Source of the DNA: Agreia sp. COWG
GTDB taxonomy: Bacteria > Actinomycetota > Actinomycetes > Actinomycetales > Microbacteriaceae
Reading direction: 5' to 3'
Length of the DNA stretch: 64,000 bases
NCBI RefSeq assembly: GCF_904528075.1
Contig: NZ_LR882035.1
Span: forward strand, 1,240,001 to 1,304,000
Of the stretch, positions 34,876 through 44,185 are shown piece after piece; the stretch's first letter is position 1; each line of letters starts with the position of its first letter. The notes under the pieces were generated by a model that was given only the letters and a program-made list of their open reading frames with translations, was not told where the DNA came from and did no database searches. The translations under genes and the position numbers were made by a program.

Positions 34876-36552
34876 ATGCCCATTACCGCATACGAACCAC
34901 GAGCCCTCGCCAAAGACACCCTCCGGGTCATTCCCGTCGGTGGACTCGGCGAGATCGGCCGCAATATGACCGTCTTCGAGATCAACGGCAAGTTGTTGAT
35001 CGTCGACTGCGGCGTTCTCTTCCCCGAAGAGACGCAGCCGGGCGTCGACCTGATCCTCCCCGACTTCTCGATCGTGCGCGATCGTCTCGACGACGTTCTC
35101 GGTATCGTTCTCACTCACGGTCACGAAGACCACATCGGTGCGGTTCCGTACCTGCTCCGCCTCAAGCGCGACATTCCACTCATCGGCTCCGGCCTCACGC
35201 TCGCCCTCATCGAGGCGAAGCTCAAAGAGCACCGCATCAAGCCCTACACGCTCACCGTGGCCGAGGGTCAGGTAGAGCAGTTCGGGCCGTTCGAGCTCGA
35301 GTTCGTCGCGGTCAACCACTCGATTCCGGATGCTCTGGCCGTGGCCATCAAGACCGTCGCCGGCGTCGTGCTGCACACGGGCGACTTCAAGATGGATCAG
35401 CTGCCGCTCGACAACCGCCTCACCGACCTGCGCGCGTTCGCCCGCCTCGGAGAGGAGGGCGTAGACCTCTTCCTCGTCGACTCCACTAACGCCGACGTTC
35501 CGGGCTTCACGGCACTCGAGCGTTCCATCGGTCCGGTGCTCGACGACGTCATCCGGCGCGCACCCCGCCGCGTGGTCGTCGCCAGCTTCTCGAGCCACGT
35601 GCACCGCGTTCAGCAGGTTCTGGATGCTGCGCACAACAACGGCCGCAGGGTCGCGCTCCTGGGTCGTTCGATGGTGCGAAACATGCAGATCGCGGCCGAG
35701 CTGGGGTACCTCAAGGTCCCCGAGAACGTGCTCATCGACTTCAAAAAAGCCGGGGACATCCCCGACAACAAGATCGTGTACATGTCCACCGGTTCGCAGG
35801 GCGAGCCCATGGCCGTGCTCTCGCGCATGGCCAACGGCGAGCACCAGGTGGAGATCGGCGAGAACGACACGGTGATCCTGGCCTCGAGCCTCATCCCCGG
35901 CAACGAGAACGCCGTCTACCGCATCATCAACGGCCTCATGAAGCTGGGCGCGAATGTGGTTCACAAGGGCAACGCCAAGGTGCACGTCTCCGGACACGCC
36001 GCGGCGGGCGAGCTGCTCTACTGCTACAACATCCTGAAGCCCAAGAACGTCCTTCCGGTGCACGGTGAGCAGCGCCACCTGGTGGCCAACGCGAAGCTGG
36101 CCCAGCAGACCGGCATCCCCGAAGAGAACACGATCATCGCCGAGGACGGTACCGTCATCGACCTCAAGGACGGCGTGGCGTCCGTCGTCGGCCAGTACGA
36201 CGTGGGCTTCGTCTACGTCGATGGCTCGAGCGTCGGCGAGATCACGGACGCCGATCTGAAGGACCGTCGCATCCTGGGCGAGGAGGGCTTCATCTCGATC
36301 ATCGTGGTGATCGAGGCGCAGACCGGTCGCGTCGTCGTCGGACCTGAGATCCACGCGAAGGGCTTCGCCGAAGACGAGAGCGTCTTCGACGATGTGAAGC
36401 CGAAGATCGTCGCCGCCCTGGCCGAGGCATCCAAGAACGGCATGCACGACCAGCACGCCATGCAGCAGGTCGTGCGCCGCACGGTCGGACGTTGGGTCAA
36501 CACGTCCTACCGTCGTCGGCCCATGATCGTGCCGCTCGTCATCGAGGCGTAG
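34876..36552 (+). CDS. rnj: Ribonuclease J
   Basis: 558 residues from ATG 34876, preceded by TAGGAGGG; the frame open from 34723 covers the end of dapA in another frame and is rejected. Metallo-beta-lactamase site: LTHGHEDHIGAVPYLL (about 76-91), with HTGDFKMDQ later, then the beta-CASP domain (SFSSHVHRVQQVLDAA). It is a 5'-3' exo/endoribonuclease for mRNA and rRNA. The dapA-RNase J pair is widespread in actinobacteria. It converges with a small membrane-protein gene after a 17-bp gap. Confidence 0.95.
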   Translation: MPITAYEPRALAKDTLRVIPVGGLGEIGRNMTVFEINGKLLIVDCGVLFPEETQPGVDLILPDFSIVRDRLDDVLGIVLTHGHEDHIGAVPYLLRLKRDIPLIGSGLTLALIEAKLKEHRIKPYTLTVAEGQVEQFGPFELEFVAVNHSIPDALAVAIKTVAGVVLHTGDFKMDQLPLDNRLTDLRAFARLGEEGVDLFLVDSTNADVPGFTALERSIGPVLDDVIRRAPRRVVVASFSSHVHRVQQVLDAAHNNGRRVALLGRSMVRNMQIAAELGYLKVPENVLIDFKKAGDIPDNKIVYMSTGSQGEPMAVLSRMANGEHQVEIGENDTVILASSLIPGNENAVYRIINGLMKLGANVVHKGNAKVHVSGHAAAGELLYCYNILKPKNVLPVHGEQRHLVANAKLAQQTGIPEENTIIAEDGTVIDLKDGVASVVGQYDVGFVYVDGSSVGEITDADLKDRRILGEEGFISIIVVIEAQTGRVVVGPEIHAKGFAEDESVFDDVKPKIVAALAEASKNGMHDQHAMQQVVRRTVGRWVNTSYRRRPMIVPLVIEA

Positions 36553-36569
36553 CGATCAGCAGCAGCCGA

Positions 36570-37178
36570 CTACTGAGAAGAAGTCGCTGCGAGGGCGGGG
36601 CCGTCGTCGGCTCCGCCCTTTCGCGTCACCTCGACGGCGAGCAGTGCGAATCCCGCTGCCAGAAGCCCCATCGCCAGGGTCCCTGTTCCCGGGTAGATGT
36701 GCCCTGGCTGCACCAGGATGGCGCCGGCGAGAGAAAGGGCGGCCCCTGGCACGGCGTTGAGGCGGCGCCGGATGACGACGGCCACCCCTGCGACGAGGCA
36801 CGCGAATGCGAGCGAGACGACGCCGATGAGCCCGAAGGTGCGGGCGATGTCGTACAGCGGGCCCTTCGCTTCGGGAATCCCCGCGAGCTGCACCGTTCCG
36901 GCGGCGACCCCGGCGATGAGGTCGAGTGCCGTGTAGAACGTGGCGAAGCCGTAGCCGCCGACGGCGGCCAGCCACCCGAGGCGACGGTCGACCCGGCGGG
37001 CGATGAGCCACGGGGCCACGCCGATCAGGGGGAAGAGGGGGATGAGCACGATGTGCATCGTGCGCCAGACCGCCGCAGAGCCTGCGTCGAGGTGGTGCGG
37101 GTGCAGCAGCCCGATAGCGCCGACGACCACGGCGGGGAGGCTGGCGCAGAGAATGAGAAAGAGGCGTCGTTTCGACAT
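36570..37178 (-). CDS. Membrane protein of unknown function
   Basis: 202 residues with about six hydrophobic segments: [60 protein letters not shown], a segment near 115-135, and two near the C-terminus. A polar C-terminal tail of about 20 residues follows. No enzymatic motif is seen and I do not recognise the family. It is divergent from ftsK. ATG 37178 follows TAAGCT by 6 nt, so it is probably a leaderless single gene. Confidence 0.75.
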   Translation of the reverse strand: MSKRRLFLILCASLPAVVVGAIGLLHPHHLDAGSAAVWRTMHIVLIPLFPLIGVAPWLIARRVDRRLGWLAAVGGYGFATFYTALDLIAGVAAGTVQLAGIPEAKGPLYDIARTFGLIGVVSLAFACLVAGVAVVIRRRLNAVPGAALSLAGAILVQPGHIYPGTGTLAMGLLAAGFALLAVEVTRKGGADDGPALAATSSQ

Positions 37179-37184
37179 GGCGCG

Positions 37185-37190
37185 AGCTTA
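37185..37190 (-). promoter_or_regulatory. -10 box of the 36.6 kb membrane-protein gene
   Basis: TAAGCT, then CGCGCC (6 nt), then ATG at 37178. Confidence 0.5.
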
Positions 37191-37254
37191 CGCGCGCGGG
37201 TATAGGAATCAAGACACCCGGTCCGCGTAACGGGGGATCGCCGGTGGCCACGGG

Positions 37255-37260
37255 TAGCTT
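37255..37260 (+). promoter_or_regulatory. -10 box of ftsK
   Basis: TAGCTT, then 7 nt, then ATG at 37268. It favours that start over the in-frame GTG at 37244. Confidence 0.5.
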
Positions 37261-37267
37261 TACCAGC

Positions 37268-40111
37268 ATGGCTACGAGTACAAAATCGACCCCCCGTGCC
37301 CGCGGCGCAGCAGCGGGTCGATCCACCGCGAAGGGCGCGGCGGGTAAGACGGCCACGGCGGCGACCCAGAAGACCGTTCGTCTCAACCCGAAGGCTCAGA
37401 CGGTCGAACGACCCGGTCTCGTGACGCGCGCCTGGCTCGGCATGGCCCACATCACCGGCGGTGCGTTCCGCGCGTTCGGGCCGGAGGGCCTCGACAAGGC
37501 CGAGCGCCGCGATGGTGTTCCCTTTCTCTTCGTACTGCTGGCCATCGCTGGCGCCGTCATCGAATGGTTCCTGGTCAACAATGCGGTGGCGTTCACCCTC
37601 GACGCCTGGACGTTCGGGGGGCTCTTCGGACGCGTGGCCTATGCGCTGCCGGTCGTTCTGCTCTTGCTCGCCGGCTGGCTCTTCCGGCACCCGAGCTCGG
37701 TCAACAACAACGGCCGCATCGGCATCGGCCTGGGTCTTCTGCTCATCACGGTCTCTTCGCTATGCCACATCTACGGTGGGCAGCCCAATCCGGCCGGCGG
37801 TGCCCTCGCTTCGGCCGGCGGAATCCTGGGCTGGGTGCTTGCCGCCCCCTTGGTGACCCTGATCACCCCCATCGGCGCCACCGTCGTGGTGTCTGCGCTC
37901 CTCCTGCTCAGCGTCTTCATCCTCACGAAGACCCCGCCCAACCGCATCGGCTCGCGCCTCCGCGAGCTGTACTCCTACCTCTTCGGCGCAGCGTTCCCCG
38001 ACGAGGAGGAACACCGTCTCGCTAGGCAGGCCGCGAAGCGCGCCAAAGCCGAGAATGCCGAAAACCTGTCGACCGAGCAACTCGACCTCGAAGCTCGCGA
38101 CGTGTCGGGCGAGGGGCTGCCCTGGTGGCGTCGCAATTCCTCGCAGAGAGAAGAAGATCCGGCATTCGACGCTCCGGCCATGGCACCGCGGGTCGAAGAC
38201 CGCACGCCCATCAGCGACGAGCCGTTCACGAACGCCGCGACGGTCGTCGAGCCGGATGCCGCGGGTGCAGTCCCGCTCAACGCTGGGCTCGTCGACGACC
38301 TCAAGGCCGCCGAGCGTGCGGTGCGCCGCTTCACCGGCGAAATCAAGCCGGGGCGCGCCCCGCAGACGAGCCTGCTCGACGACGCGTCGACGGAGTCGGC
38401 ATCGGGCTACCCGCCTGCACCCGTTCACGTCGTGCAGCCCGAGCTCGACCTCGAAGACCAGGCGGCTCCGTCGCTCGCCACTCCGGATGCGCCCATGGCG
38501 GACTACCGCCTTCCCGCCGCCGCGAGCCTCAAGGTCGGAGGCCCCTCACTGGCCCGCTCTGCGGCGAACGACGAGATCGTGGCCTCCATCACCGAGGTAC
38601 TCAAGCAGTTCCAGGTCGATGCAGCGGTCACGGGCTTCAGCCGGGGCCCCACGGTCACACGCTACGAGATCGAACTCGGCCCCGGCGTCAAGGTCGAGAG
38701 AGTGACGGCGCTGTCGAAGAACCTCTCGTACGCCGTCGCCAGCAACGAGGTGCGCATCCTGTCGCCCATTCCCGGCAAGAGCGCCATCGGCGTCGAGATC
38801 CCGAACACCGACCGCGAAATCGTCTCCCTGGGAGACGTGCTGCGCTCGTCGAAGGCCGCTGCCGACAACCACCCGATGACCATCGGCGTCGGCAAAGACG
38901 TCGAGGGCAAGTTCGTCATGGCCAACCTCGCCAAGATGCCCCACCTCCTGGTGGCAGGGTCGACGGGCTCCGGAAAGTCGAGCTTCGTCAACTCCATGGT
39001 CACGTCGCTGCTGATGCGCGCGAAGCCCAGCGAGGTGCGCATGGTGCTGATCGACCCGAAGCGGGTCGAACTCACGGCCTACCAGGGCGTGCCGCACCTC
39101 ATCACGCCCATCATCACGAACCCGAAGAAGGCTGCCGAAGCGCTGGCCTGGGTCGTGAAAGAGATGGACATGCGCTACGACGACCTCGAGAGTTTCGGAT
39201 TCCGCCACATCGACGACTTCAACAAGGCCGTCGTGAACAACGAGATAGTGCTGCCGGTGGGCAGTCTGCGCCAACTCAAGCCCTATCCCTACCTGCTCGT
39301 CGTCGTGGACGAGCTCGCCGACCTCATGATGGTGGCCCCACGCGATGTCGAGGACTCGATCGTGCGCATCACGCAGCTCGCCCGCGCCTCGGGAATCCAC
39401 CTCGTGCTGGCGACACAGCGCCCCAGCGTCGACGTGGTCACCGGGCTCATCAAGGCGAACGTGCCGAGCCGACTGGCCTTCGCGGTCACGAGCGTCACCG
39501 ACTCGCGCGTCATCCTCGACCAGCCGGGAGCAGACAAGCTCATCGGCCAGGGAGACGGGCTCTTCCTGCCGATGGGCACGTCCAAGGCGATCCGCGTGCA
39601 GGGCGCATGGGTCAGCGAGGCAGAGATCGCCACGGTCGTGGAGCACGTCACTCGTCAGGCCCGTCCCGAGTACCGCGACGACGTGGCCGTCGAGGCGGTC
39701 AAGAAGAACATCGACGCCGACATCGGAGACGACCTCGAGGTGCTGCTCGCCGCGGCCGAGCTGGTCGTCAACACCCAATTCGGTTCCACCTCCATGCTTC
39801 AGCGCAAGCTCAAGGTGGGCTTCGCCAAGGCTGGGCGCCTCATGGACCTCATGGAGTCCCGCGAGATCGTCGGCCCGTCGGAGGGCTCGAAGGCCCGCGA
39901 CGTGCTCGTCACCGCGGAACAGCTGCCCGAGATCCTCGCCATGCTGAGGGGCGCACCGGCGGCGGCAGCCGCGGCCTCGGCGGCGGCGCCGCATCCGGCC
40001 CAGGTAGCCGACCCCTACGCCGGCGATCCTGTCGCGCGCAGCATCGAGCAGTACCCTGAAGACGACGGCGGCTCCGACGAAGACGCCTGGGGCCTGACGG
40101 GCAGGGAGTAG
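37268..40111 (+). CDS. ftsK: DNA translocase FtsK/SpoIIIE
   Basis: 947 residues. A basic N-terminal tail (about 1-55), four or so membrane helices (about 85-230), an acidic/Pro linker (about 240-420), then the motor: Walker [26 protein letters not shown] as Walker B, and [22 protein letters not shown]-terminal gamma winged helix follows ([20 protein letters not shown]). It pumps chromosome ends through the septum guided by polar DNA sequences. ATG 37268 is preferred by the -10 spacing. pgsA follows after 5 nt. Confidence 0.96.
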   Translation: MATSTKSTPRARGAAAGRSTAKGAAGKTATAATQKTVRLNPKAQTVERPGLVTRAWLGMAHITGGAFRAFGPEGLDKAERRDGVPFLFVLLAIAGAVIEWFLVNNAVAFTLDAWTFGGLFGRVAYALPVVLLLLAGWLFRHPSSVNNNGRIGIGLGLLLITVSSLCHIYGGQPNPAGGALASAGGILGWVLAAPLVTLITPIGATVVVSALLLLSVFILTKTPPNRIGSRLRELYSYLFGAAFPDEEEHRLARQAAKRAKAENAENLSTEQLDLEARDVSGEGLPWWRRNSSQREEDPAFDAPAMAPRVEDRTPISDEPFTNAATVVEPDAAGAVPLNAGLVDDLKAAERAVRRFTGEIKPGRAPQTSLLDDASTESASGYPPAPVHVVQPELDLEDQAAPSLATPDAPMADYRLPAAASLKVGGPSLARSAANDEIVASITEVLKQFQVDAAVTGFSRGPTVTRYEIELGPGVKVERVTALSKNLSYAVASNEVRILSPIPGKSAIGVEIPNTDREIVSLGDVLRSSKAAADNHPMTIGVGKDVEGKFVMANLAKMPHLLVAGSTGSGKSSFVNSMVTSLLMRAKPSEVRMVLIDPKRVELTAYQGVPHLITPIITNPKKAAEALAWVVKEMDMRYDDLESFGFRHIDDFNKAVVNNEIVLPVGSLRQLKPYPYLLVVVDELADLMMVAPRDVEDSIVRITQLARASGIHLVLATQRPSVDVVTGLIKANVPSRLAFAVTSVTDSRVILDQPGADKLIGQGDGLFLPMGTSKAIRVQGAWVSEAEIATVVEHVTRQARPEYRDDVAVEAVKKNIDADIGDDLEVLLAAAELVVNTQFGSTSMLQRKLKVGFAKAGRLMDLMESREIVGPSEGSKARDVLVTAEQLPEILAMLRGAPAAAAAASAAAPHPAQVADPYAGDPVARSIEQYPEDDGGSDEDAWGLTGRE

Positions 40112-40116
40112 TTATC

Positions 40117-40707
40117 GTGAGCGACGTGCACGAGAGGGTGAACAACCTCAACCTGCCTAACACCATCACCGTGGTGCGCATAATGGTGGCGCCGGTGTTC
40201 ATATGGATGCTGCTGGCAGACGGCGGCTCCGACACGGGTTTGCGCTACGCGGCGGCCGCGCTCTTCATCGTCGCGATCGCGACCGACGGGATCGACGGGT
40301 ACCTGGCGAGAAAGTGGAACCAGGTCACCGACCTCGGCAAGATCCTCGATCCGATCGCCGACAAGGTGCTCACCGGCGGTGCCCTCGTCGGCCTCTCGAT
40401 CCTCGACGAGCTGCCCTGGTGGGTCACGGGCATCATCCTGCTGCGCGAGGTGGGCATCACCGTCTACCGCTTCGCCGTGCTGAGCGACCGGGTCATTCCC
40501 GCCTCCCGAGGCGGCAAGCTCAAGACACTGGCCCAGTCGATCGCGATCTCTCTGGCACTCGTGCCTTTCCCTGCCCTGCTGGGCGACTGGTTCGACTGGG
40601 TCAACACCGTCACCATGGCCATCGCCTTCGTTCTGACCGTGTGGACGGGGATCGACTACCTGCTCGAGGCCCGGCGCCTCGGCCGGGCCGCGAAGACTTC
40701 CGCGTGA
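40117..40707 (+). CDS. pgsA: CDP-diacylglycerol-glycerol-3-phosphate 3-phosphatidyltransferase
   Basis: 196 residues. The CDP-alcohol phosphotransferase signature is complete: TDGIDGYLARKWNQVTDLGK followed by ILDPIADK (DGxxAR...G...D...D). About six membrane spans. It makes phosphatidylglycerophosphate, precursor of phosphatidylglycerol and cardiolipin. The GTG start is 5 nt after ftsK; the stop overlaps the cinA-like GTG (GTGA). The ftsK-pgsA-cinA-clgR-recA order is common in actinobacteria. Confidence 0.94.
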   Translation: MSDVHERVNNLNLPNTITVVRIMVAPVFIWMLLADGGSDTGLRYAAAALFIVAIATDGIDGYLARKWNQVTDLGKILDPIADKVLTGGALVGLSILDELPWWVTGIILLREVGITVYRFAVLSDRVIPASRGGKLKTLAQSIAISLALVPFPALLGDWFDWVNTVTMAIAFVLTVWTGIDYLLEARRLGRAAKTSA

Positions 40708-41219
40708 CCGACGAGCCGCACTCGGCCCGTGAGGCCATCGATCTGCTGCGCGGCCGTGGTCTCACCATCGCTGTGGCGGAATCGCTGACGGGAGGCCTGC
40801 TGCTCGCCGAACTCGTGGCGGTGCCCGGAGCATCAGACGTTCTGCGCGGTGGCGTCGTCGCCTACGCGACCGAGCTCAAGGCCAGGCTGCTCGGCGTCGA
40901 CGCCGCACTCCTCGAGGCCAATGGCCCCGTCGATCCGGATGTCGCGGTACAGATGGCGAGGGGCGCTCGCCTCCGTCTCGGCCCCGGTGGGCTCCCCGCC
41001 TCTATCGGCTTATCGACGACCGGCGTGGCCGGTCCGGGACCGCAGGACGGGCATCCGGCGGGGACGGTCTTCGTGGGCATCTCCGTGGGCGATCGCGCAT
41101 ACCCCACGGAGTTCGCCTTCCCCGGCGATCGCGCCGAGGTGCGAGCTCAGACGGTCACGGCAGCCATCGGCATCCTGGTGGCCGGCATCGGCGTCGACGA
41201 CGGCCTCATCGTGCCGTGA
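40704..41219 (+). CDS. cinA: CinA C-terminal domain protein (nicotinamide-nucleotide amidohydrolase)
   Basis: 171 residues, the stand-alone PncC/CinA-C form. Signature: TIAVAESLTGGLLLAELVAVPG, GVVAYATELKARLLGV, and GLSTTGVAGPGPQDGHPAGTVFV. It deamidates nicotinamide mononucleotide for NAD salvage. The historic competence-damage label does not establish a role in competence. The GTG overlaps the pgsA stop by 4 nt. A frame open from 40203 is out of phase with pgsA and rejected. Confidence 0.93.
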   Translation: MTDEPHSAREAIDLLRGRGLTIAVAESLTGGLLLAELVAVPGASDVLRGGVVAYATELKARLLGVDAALLEANGPVDPDVAVQMARGARLRLGPGGLPASIGLSTTGVAGPGPQDGHPAGTVFVGISVGDRAYPTEFAFPGDRAEVRAQTVTAAIGILVAGIGVDDGLIVP

Positions 41220-41436
41220 CCAATCGACTCGAGTCACGGTGACGAATGCCTTTCACAGCAATGTTCGCGGGCTTCGATGACGCGGGAATGAATGGCATTT
41301 CCATCTCGTTACAACTGATGTCATTCACAGAAAAGACGGTTCAGTGTCGTTTAGAGTTTCTCCAACGGCCAGCCGGTCGAATATTCGTCCGGCTCGCGCA
41401 ACAATTGACGCAAGACAATCAGCAAGGAGGGGTCCA
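41220..41436 (+). promoter_or_regulatory. Upstream region of clgR
   Basis: 217 bp without a gene. It contains a TTTAGAG -10-like stretch at 41351-41357, the 24-bp dyad listed separately, and AATGCC/GGCATT halves around 41245 and 41295. I did not find a clear ClgR box of the CGC-N5-GCG kind. Confidence 0.4.
41371..41394. repeat. 24-bp near-perfect palindrome before clgR
   Basis: Left arm AGCCGGTCGAAT and right arm ATTCGTCCGGCT are reverse complements except for one position. It lies 43-66 bp before the clgR start, either as an operator or as a leader hairpin. Confidence 0.6.
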
Positions 41437-41745
41437 GTGATTCTAGTTCGCCAAGAGATCGGCGACGTGCTGCGAGACTTTCGTCTCCAGAAGGGCCGCA
41501 CCCTTCGTCAGGTCGCAAGCAAGGCCAGCGTCGCTCTCGGTTACCTCAGCGAGGTAGAGAGAGGCCAGAAAGAAGCATCGAGCGAGATTCTGGCATCGGT
41601 GGCCGACGCCCTCGATACCCCCATCTCTGTCATCATGCGTGAGGTGGGCGACCGCCTGGCCGTGATCGAGGGAATCGACACGATTCCCGATACCGTCCCC
41701 GACGAGTTCGTCGTGGGTTACGACTCCAAGCTCCTCACCCGGTAG
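41437..41745 (+). CDS. clgR: ClgR-type helix-turn-helix regulator (XRE family)
   Basis: 102 residues. Cro/C1-type HTH: IGDVLRDFRLQKGRTLRQVA, SKASVALGYLSEVERGQKEAS, then SSEILASVADALDTPIS. In actinobacteria this gene, located between cinA and recA, activates clp protease and other stress genes. The GTG start has a strong AAGGAGG 6 nt upstream. The C-terminal tail (about 75-102) is short; the usual end for ClgR degradation cannot be judged. A terminator follows. Confidence 0.88.
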   Translation: MILVRQEIGDVLRDFRLQKGRTLRQVASKASVALGYLSEVERGQKEASSEILASVADALDTPISVIMREVGDRLAVIEGIDTIPDTVPDEFVVGYDSKLLTR

Positions 41746-41773
41746 TTCACCCGGGCTGAGTCAGATCGTCCAG

Positions 41774-41813
41774 AAGGGCCGTGCCACGTCATCTCGTGGT
41801 GCGGTCCTTCTTT
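41774..41813 (+). terminator. Terminator after clgR
   Basis: A hairpin around CCACG-TCATCT-CGTGG (41784-41799), extended by GGGCCGTG against GCGGTCC pairing, followed by TTCTTTG. Confidence 0.8.
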
Positions 41814-41850
41814 GTTGGTCGAGCGCCACACGAGAGAAAGGCAGCATCAC

Positions 41851-42075
41851 ATGCGGCAAAGCGAATTCCGTCAGGCGGTATCGGACGAGTTCGGCGCCGC
41901 CTACGGTCGTGTGGTCGCGGGCGACCTGGTCATCGCCGAGCTCGGTGACCGCACGGCCGACGACGCCCTTCGTGCCGGTCTGTCGGCACGTGACGTCTGG
42001 CTCGCCCTCTGCCGAGCGACAGACGTACCCGAGGCGCGTCGGCACGGAGTGGGTCTGCCCACGCCCCGCAGCTGA
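41851..42075 (+). CDS. DUF3046 family protein
   Basis: 74 residues from ATG 41851 with AGAGAAAGG upstream. The pattern SEFRQAVSDEFGAAYGRVV, DLVIAELGDRTADDALRAG, and DVWLALCRATDVP is that of DUF3046, found in actinobacteria next to recA. No function is established. It is a small, probably helical cytoplasmic protein. Confidence 0.87.
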   Translation: MRQSEFRQAVSDEFGAAYGRVVAGDLVIAELGDRTADDALRAGLSARDVWLALCRATDVPEARRHGVGLPTPRS

Positions 42076-42348
42076 CGGTGTCGAGTGTCCGGAAAAGATG
42101 CCGACACGCCCCTCGGCCGCTCGAAGATATGTTCTAGATCGTTGTAGTGTCCTTCACAGCAGAACTGTTCCGCTGTTTCTCCACCGCCTGACTGTCTGCC
42201 GACCTCGTGTCGGTGGTCGTGTCTAGTCTCGAGACATCAGCTCAGCACGATGCGAACGCCTTGTCGACAACCGGCCCTCAGTCGGCGCGACAGCCTACAG
42301 GCGGACACCTATTGCGCCGGATTCCGCGCACGACAGAAAGAGATTGCA
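42076..42348 (+). promoter_or_regulatory. recA upstream region
   Basis: 273 bp without a gene: the SOS box at 42121-42136, a possible -10 TAGTGT near 42145, and GTCTCGAGAC (a perfect 10-bp palindrome) near 42227. The leader before recA ATG would be about 200 nt. Confidence 0.45.
42121..42136. promoter_or_regulatory. SOS box of recA
   Basis: TCGAAGATATGTTCTA matches TCGAAC-N4-GTTCGA at 10 of 12 conserved positions; it is the best LexA site in the window. Confidence 0.8.
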
Positions 42349-43425
42349 ATGCCATCAGACGCCACACGTGAAAAGGCCCTCGAGACCGCGCTCGCTCAGA
42401 TCGACCGGCAATTCGGCAAGGGCTCGGTCATGCGGTTGGGTAGTGACGATCGCGCTCCGGTCGAGGTCATCCCCACTGGCTCCATTGCTCTCGATGTCGC
42501 GCTCGGCGTCGGCGGTCTTCCTCGCGGTCGCATCGTCGAGATCTACGGCCCAGAATCCTCGGGTAAGACCACTCTCACCCTGCACGCCATCGCGAATGCC
42601 CAGCGTGCCGGGGGCATCGCGGCCTTCATCGATGCAGAGCATGCCCTCGACCCGGCCTACGCCCAGAAGCTCGGCGTCGACATCGACGCTCTGCTCGTAT
42701 CGCAGCCCGACACCGGTGAGCAGGCTCTCGAAATCGCCGACATGCTCGTGCGCAGCGGCTCGATCGACTTGATCGTCATCGACTCTGTCGCGGCTCTCGT
42801 GCCCCGTGCAGAGATCGAGGGAGAGATGGGAGACTCCCACGTCGGTCTCCAGGCCCGCCTCATGTCCCAGGCGCTCCGTAAGCTCACAGGCGGGCTCAGC
42901 ACCACGAATACCACCATGATCTTCATCAACCAGCTGCGCGAGAAGATCGGCGTGTTCTTCGGCAGTCCCGAAACCACCGCGGGAGGCAAGGCCCTCAAGT
43001 TCTACGCCTCTGTGCGGCTCGACATCAGGCGCATCGAGACCCTCAAAGAAGGCACCGATGCCGTCGGAAACCGCACCAGGGTGAAGGTCGTCAAGAACAA
43101 GATGGCTCCGCCCTTCAAGCAGGCAGAGTTCGACATCCTCTACGGCATCGGCATCTCTCGCGAGGGAAGCCTGATCGACTTTGGTGTCGAGCACGAGATC
43201 GTGCGAAAGTCCGGCGCCTGGTACACCTACGAGGGCGAGCAGCTCGGCCAGGGCAAAGAGAACTCTCGCCGCTTCCTCACCGAGAACCCCGAGGTGGCCC
43301 TCGAAATCGAGACGAAGATCCTCACGAAGCTCGGAATCGGCGCAGACAAGAATGCTGCGACGCCCAAGGCTGTTCCCGCCGTGGCTCCGGTCGTGGCAAA
43401 GGTACCTGTCCGCAAGGGCGCCTAG
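42349..43425 (+). CDS. recA: Recombinase RecA
   Basis: 358 residues; no intein. Walker [15 protein letters not shown] (about 70-83), Walker [22 protein letters not shown], loop L2 region [20 protein letters not shown] 42349 is preceded by AAAGAGATTGCA, with GAG at a moderate distance; the frame open to 42250 is upstream non-coding. It forms filaments on ssDNA for recombination and LexA cleavage. Its promoter has an SOS box and recX follows after 3 nt. Confidence 0.99.
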   Translation: MPSDATREKALETALAQIDRQFGKGSVMRLGSDDRAPVEVIPTGSIALDVALGVGGLPRGRIVEIYGPESSGKTTLTLHAIANAQRAGGIAAFIDAEHALDPAYAQKLGVDIDALLVSQPDTGEQALEIADMLVRSGSIDLIVIDSVAALVPRAEIEGEMGDSHVGLQARLMSQALRKLTGGLSTTNTTMIFINQLREKIGVFFGSPETTAGGKALKFYASVRLDIRRIETLKEGTDAVGNRTRVKVVKNKMAPPFKQAEFDILYGIGISREGSLIDFGVEHEIVRKSGAWYTYEGEQLGQGKENSRRFLTENPEVALEIETKILTKLGIGADKNAATPKAVPAVAPVVAKVPVRKGA

Positions 43426-43428
43426 CCC

Positions 43429-44109
43429 GTGGCCAGGCTTCCCCGCTCGATCGGCCCCGCCGACGACGGCTCAGCCGAGGGCGACGGCGCGCACGAGAGT
43501 GATGCGCCGCTCGCACCCGTGGCCTTCCTCTTCGGGGGGCCGCCGGCATCCGGTTCGGGCCCGGGGTCCGTGCTTCCCCAGCTCGACGTGTCCGGGCTGA
43601 CGCCCGAGCAGGCCGACGAGCAGGAATCACAGCTGCGGGACCTCGAGAACATGGTGGTACGTGCTCTGGCCCGCAAAGACCTCTCCGAGTGGGAGGTGAC
43701 CCGCATCCTCGAGGCGAACGGTGTCGAGGCGTCGTCCATGGAGGGCTTCCTCGCCATCTACCGATCGAAGGGCTACGTCGACGACTATGCGTTCGCCGAG
43801 CGCGAGATCGAGCGTCTTCATCGCCGCAAGGGTTTCGGGCGCAGCCAGATCCAACGCGAGTTGGCCGCGAAGCACGTCAGTCAAGAGATCGTGTCAGATC
43901 TGCTGTCGTCCCTCGACGATGACGACGAGTTGGCGCGCGCGCTCGAGCTGGCCGAGAAGAAGGCCCCCAGCCTGCTTCGGCTCGACAGGGCCACGGCAGA
44001 GCGTCGGCTCAGCAGCTTCCTTCAGCGCAAGGGCTACCCCTCGCAGGTCGTGCGAGACGCCGTGTCGAAGACACTCGTCGCCGGTACCAGCACCGTTCGA
44101 TTCCGCTGA
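43429..44109 (+). CDS. recX: Regulatory protein RecX
   Basis: 226 residues. A disordered, acidic N-terminal third (about 1-65) precedes three-helix repeats: MVVRALARKDLSEWEVTRIL, YRSKGYVDDYAFAEREIERL with FGRSQIQRELAAKHV, and RRLSSFLQRKGYPSQVVRDAV. RecX inhibits RecA filaments. The GTG is 3 nt after the recA stop, so it is probably SOS-induced with recA. The N-terminal extension is longer than in E. coli RecX. Confidence 0.92.
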   Translation: MARLPRSIGPADDGSAEGDGAHESDAPLAPVAFLFGGPPASGSGPGSVLPQLDVSGLTPEQADEQESQLRDLENMVVRALARKDLSEWEVTRILEANGVEASSMEGFLAIYRSKGYVDDYAFAEREIERLHRRKGFGRSQIQRELAAKHVSQEIVSDLLSSLDDDDELARALELAEKKAPSLLRLDRATAERRLSSFLQRKGYPSQVVRDAVSKTLVAGTSTVRFR

Positions 44110-44173
44110 CGACGCGGCGGGCCGCTGGCGACCGGTGATGGCCGGTCGTCAGGGTCGGTACGTCGAGCGAACG

Positions 44174-44179
44174 TAAACT
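44174..44179 (+). promoter_or_regulatory. -10 box of miaB
   Basis: TAAACT, then GAACTC (6 nt), then ATG at 44186. Confidence 0.55.
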
Positions 44180-44185
44180 GAACTC

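Noticed and set aside
40203..40703. Upstream extension of the cinA frame through pgsA
   Set aside because: It is out of phase with pgsA, which has a complete CDP-alcohol transferase motif.
42349..43425. Intein in recA
   Set aside because: The frame is 358 residues with uninterrupted RecA motifs.
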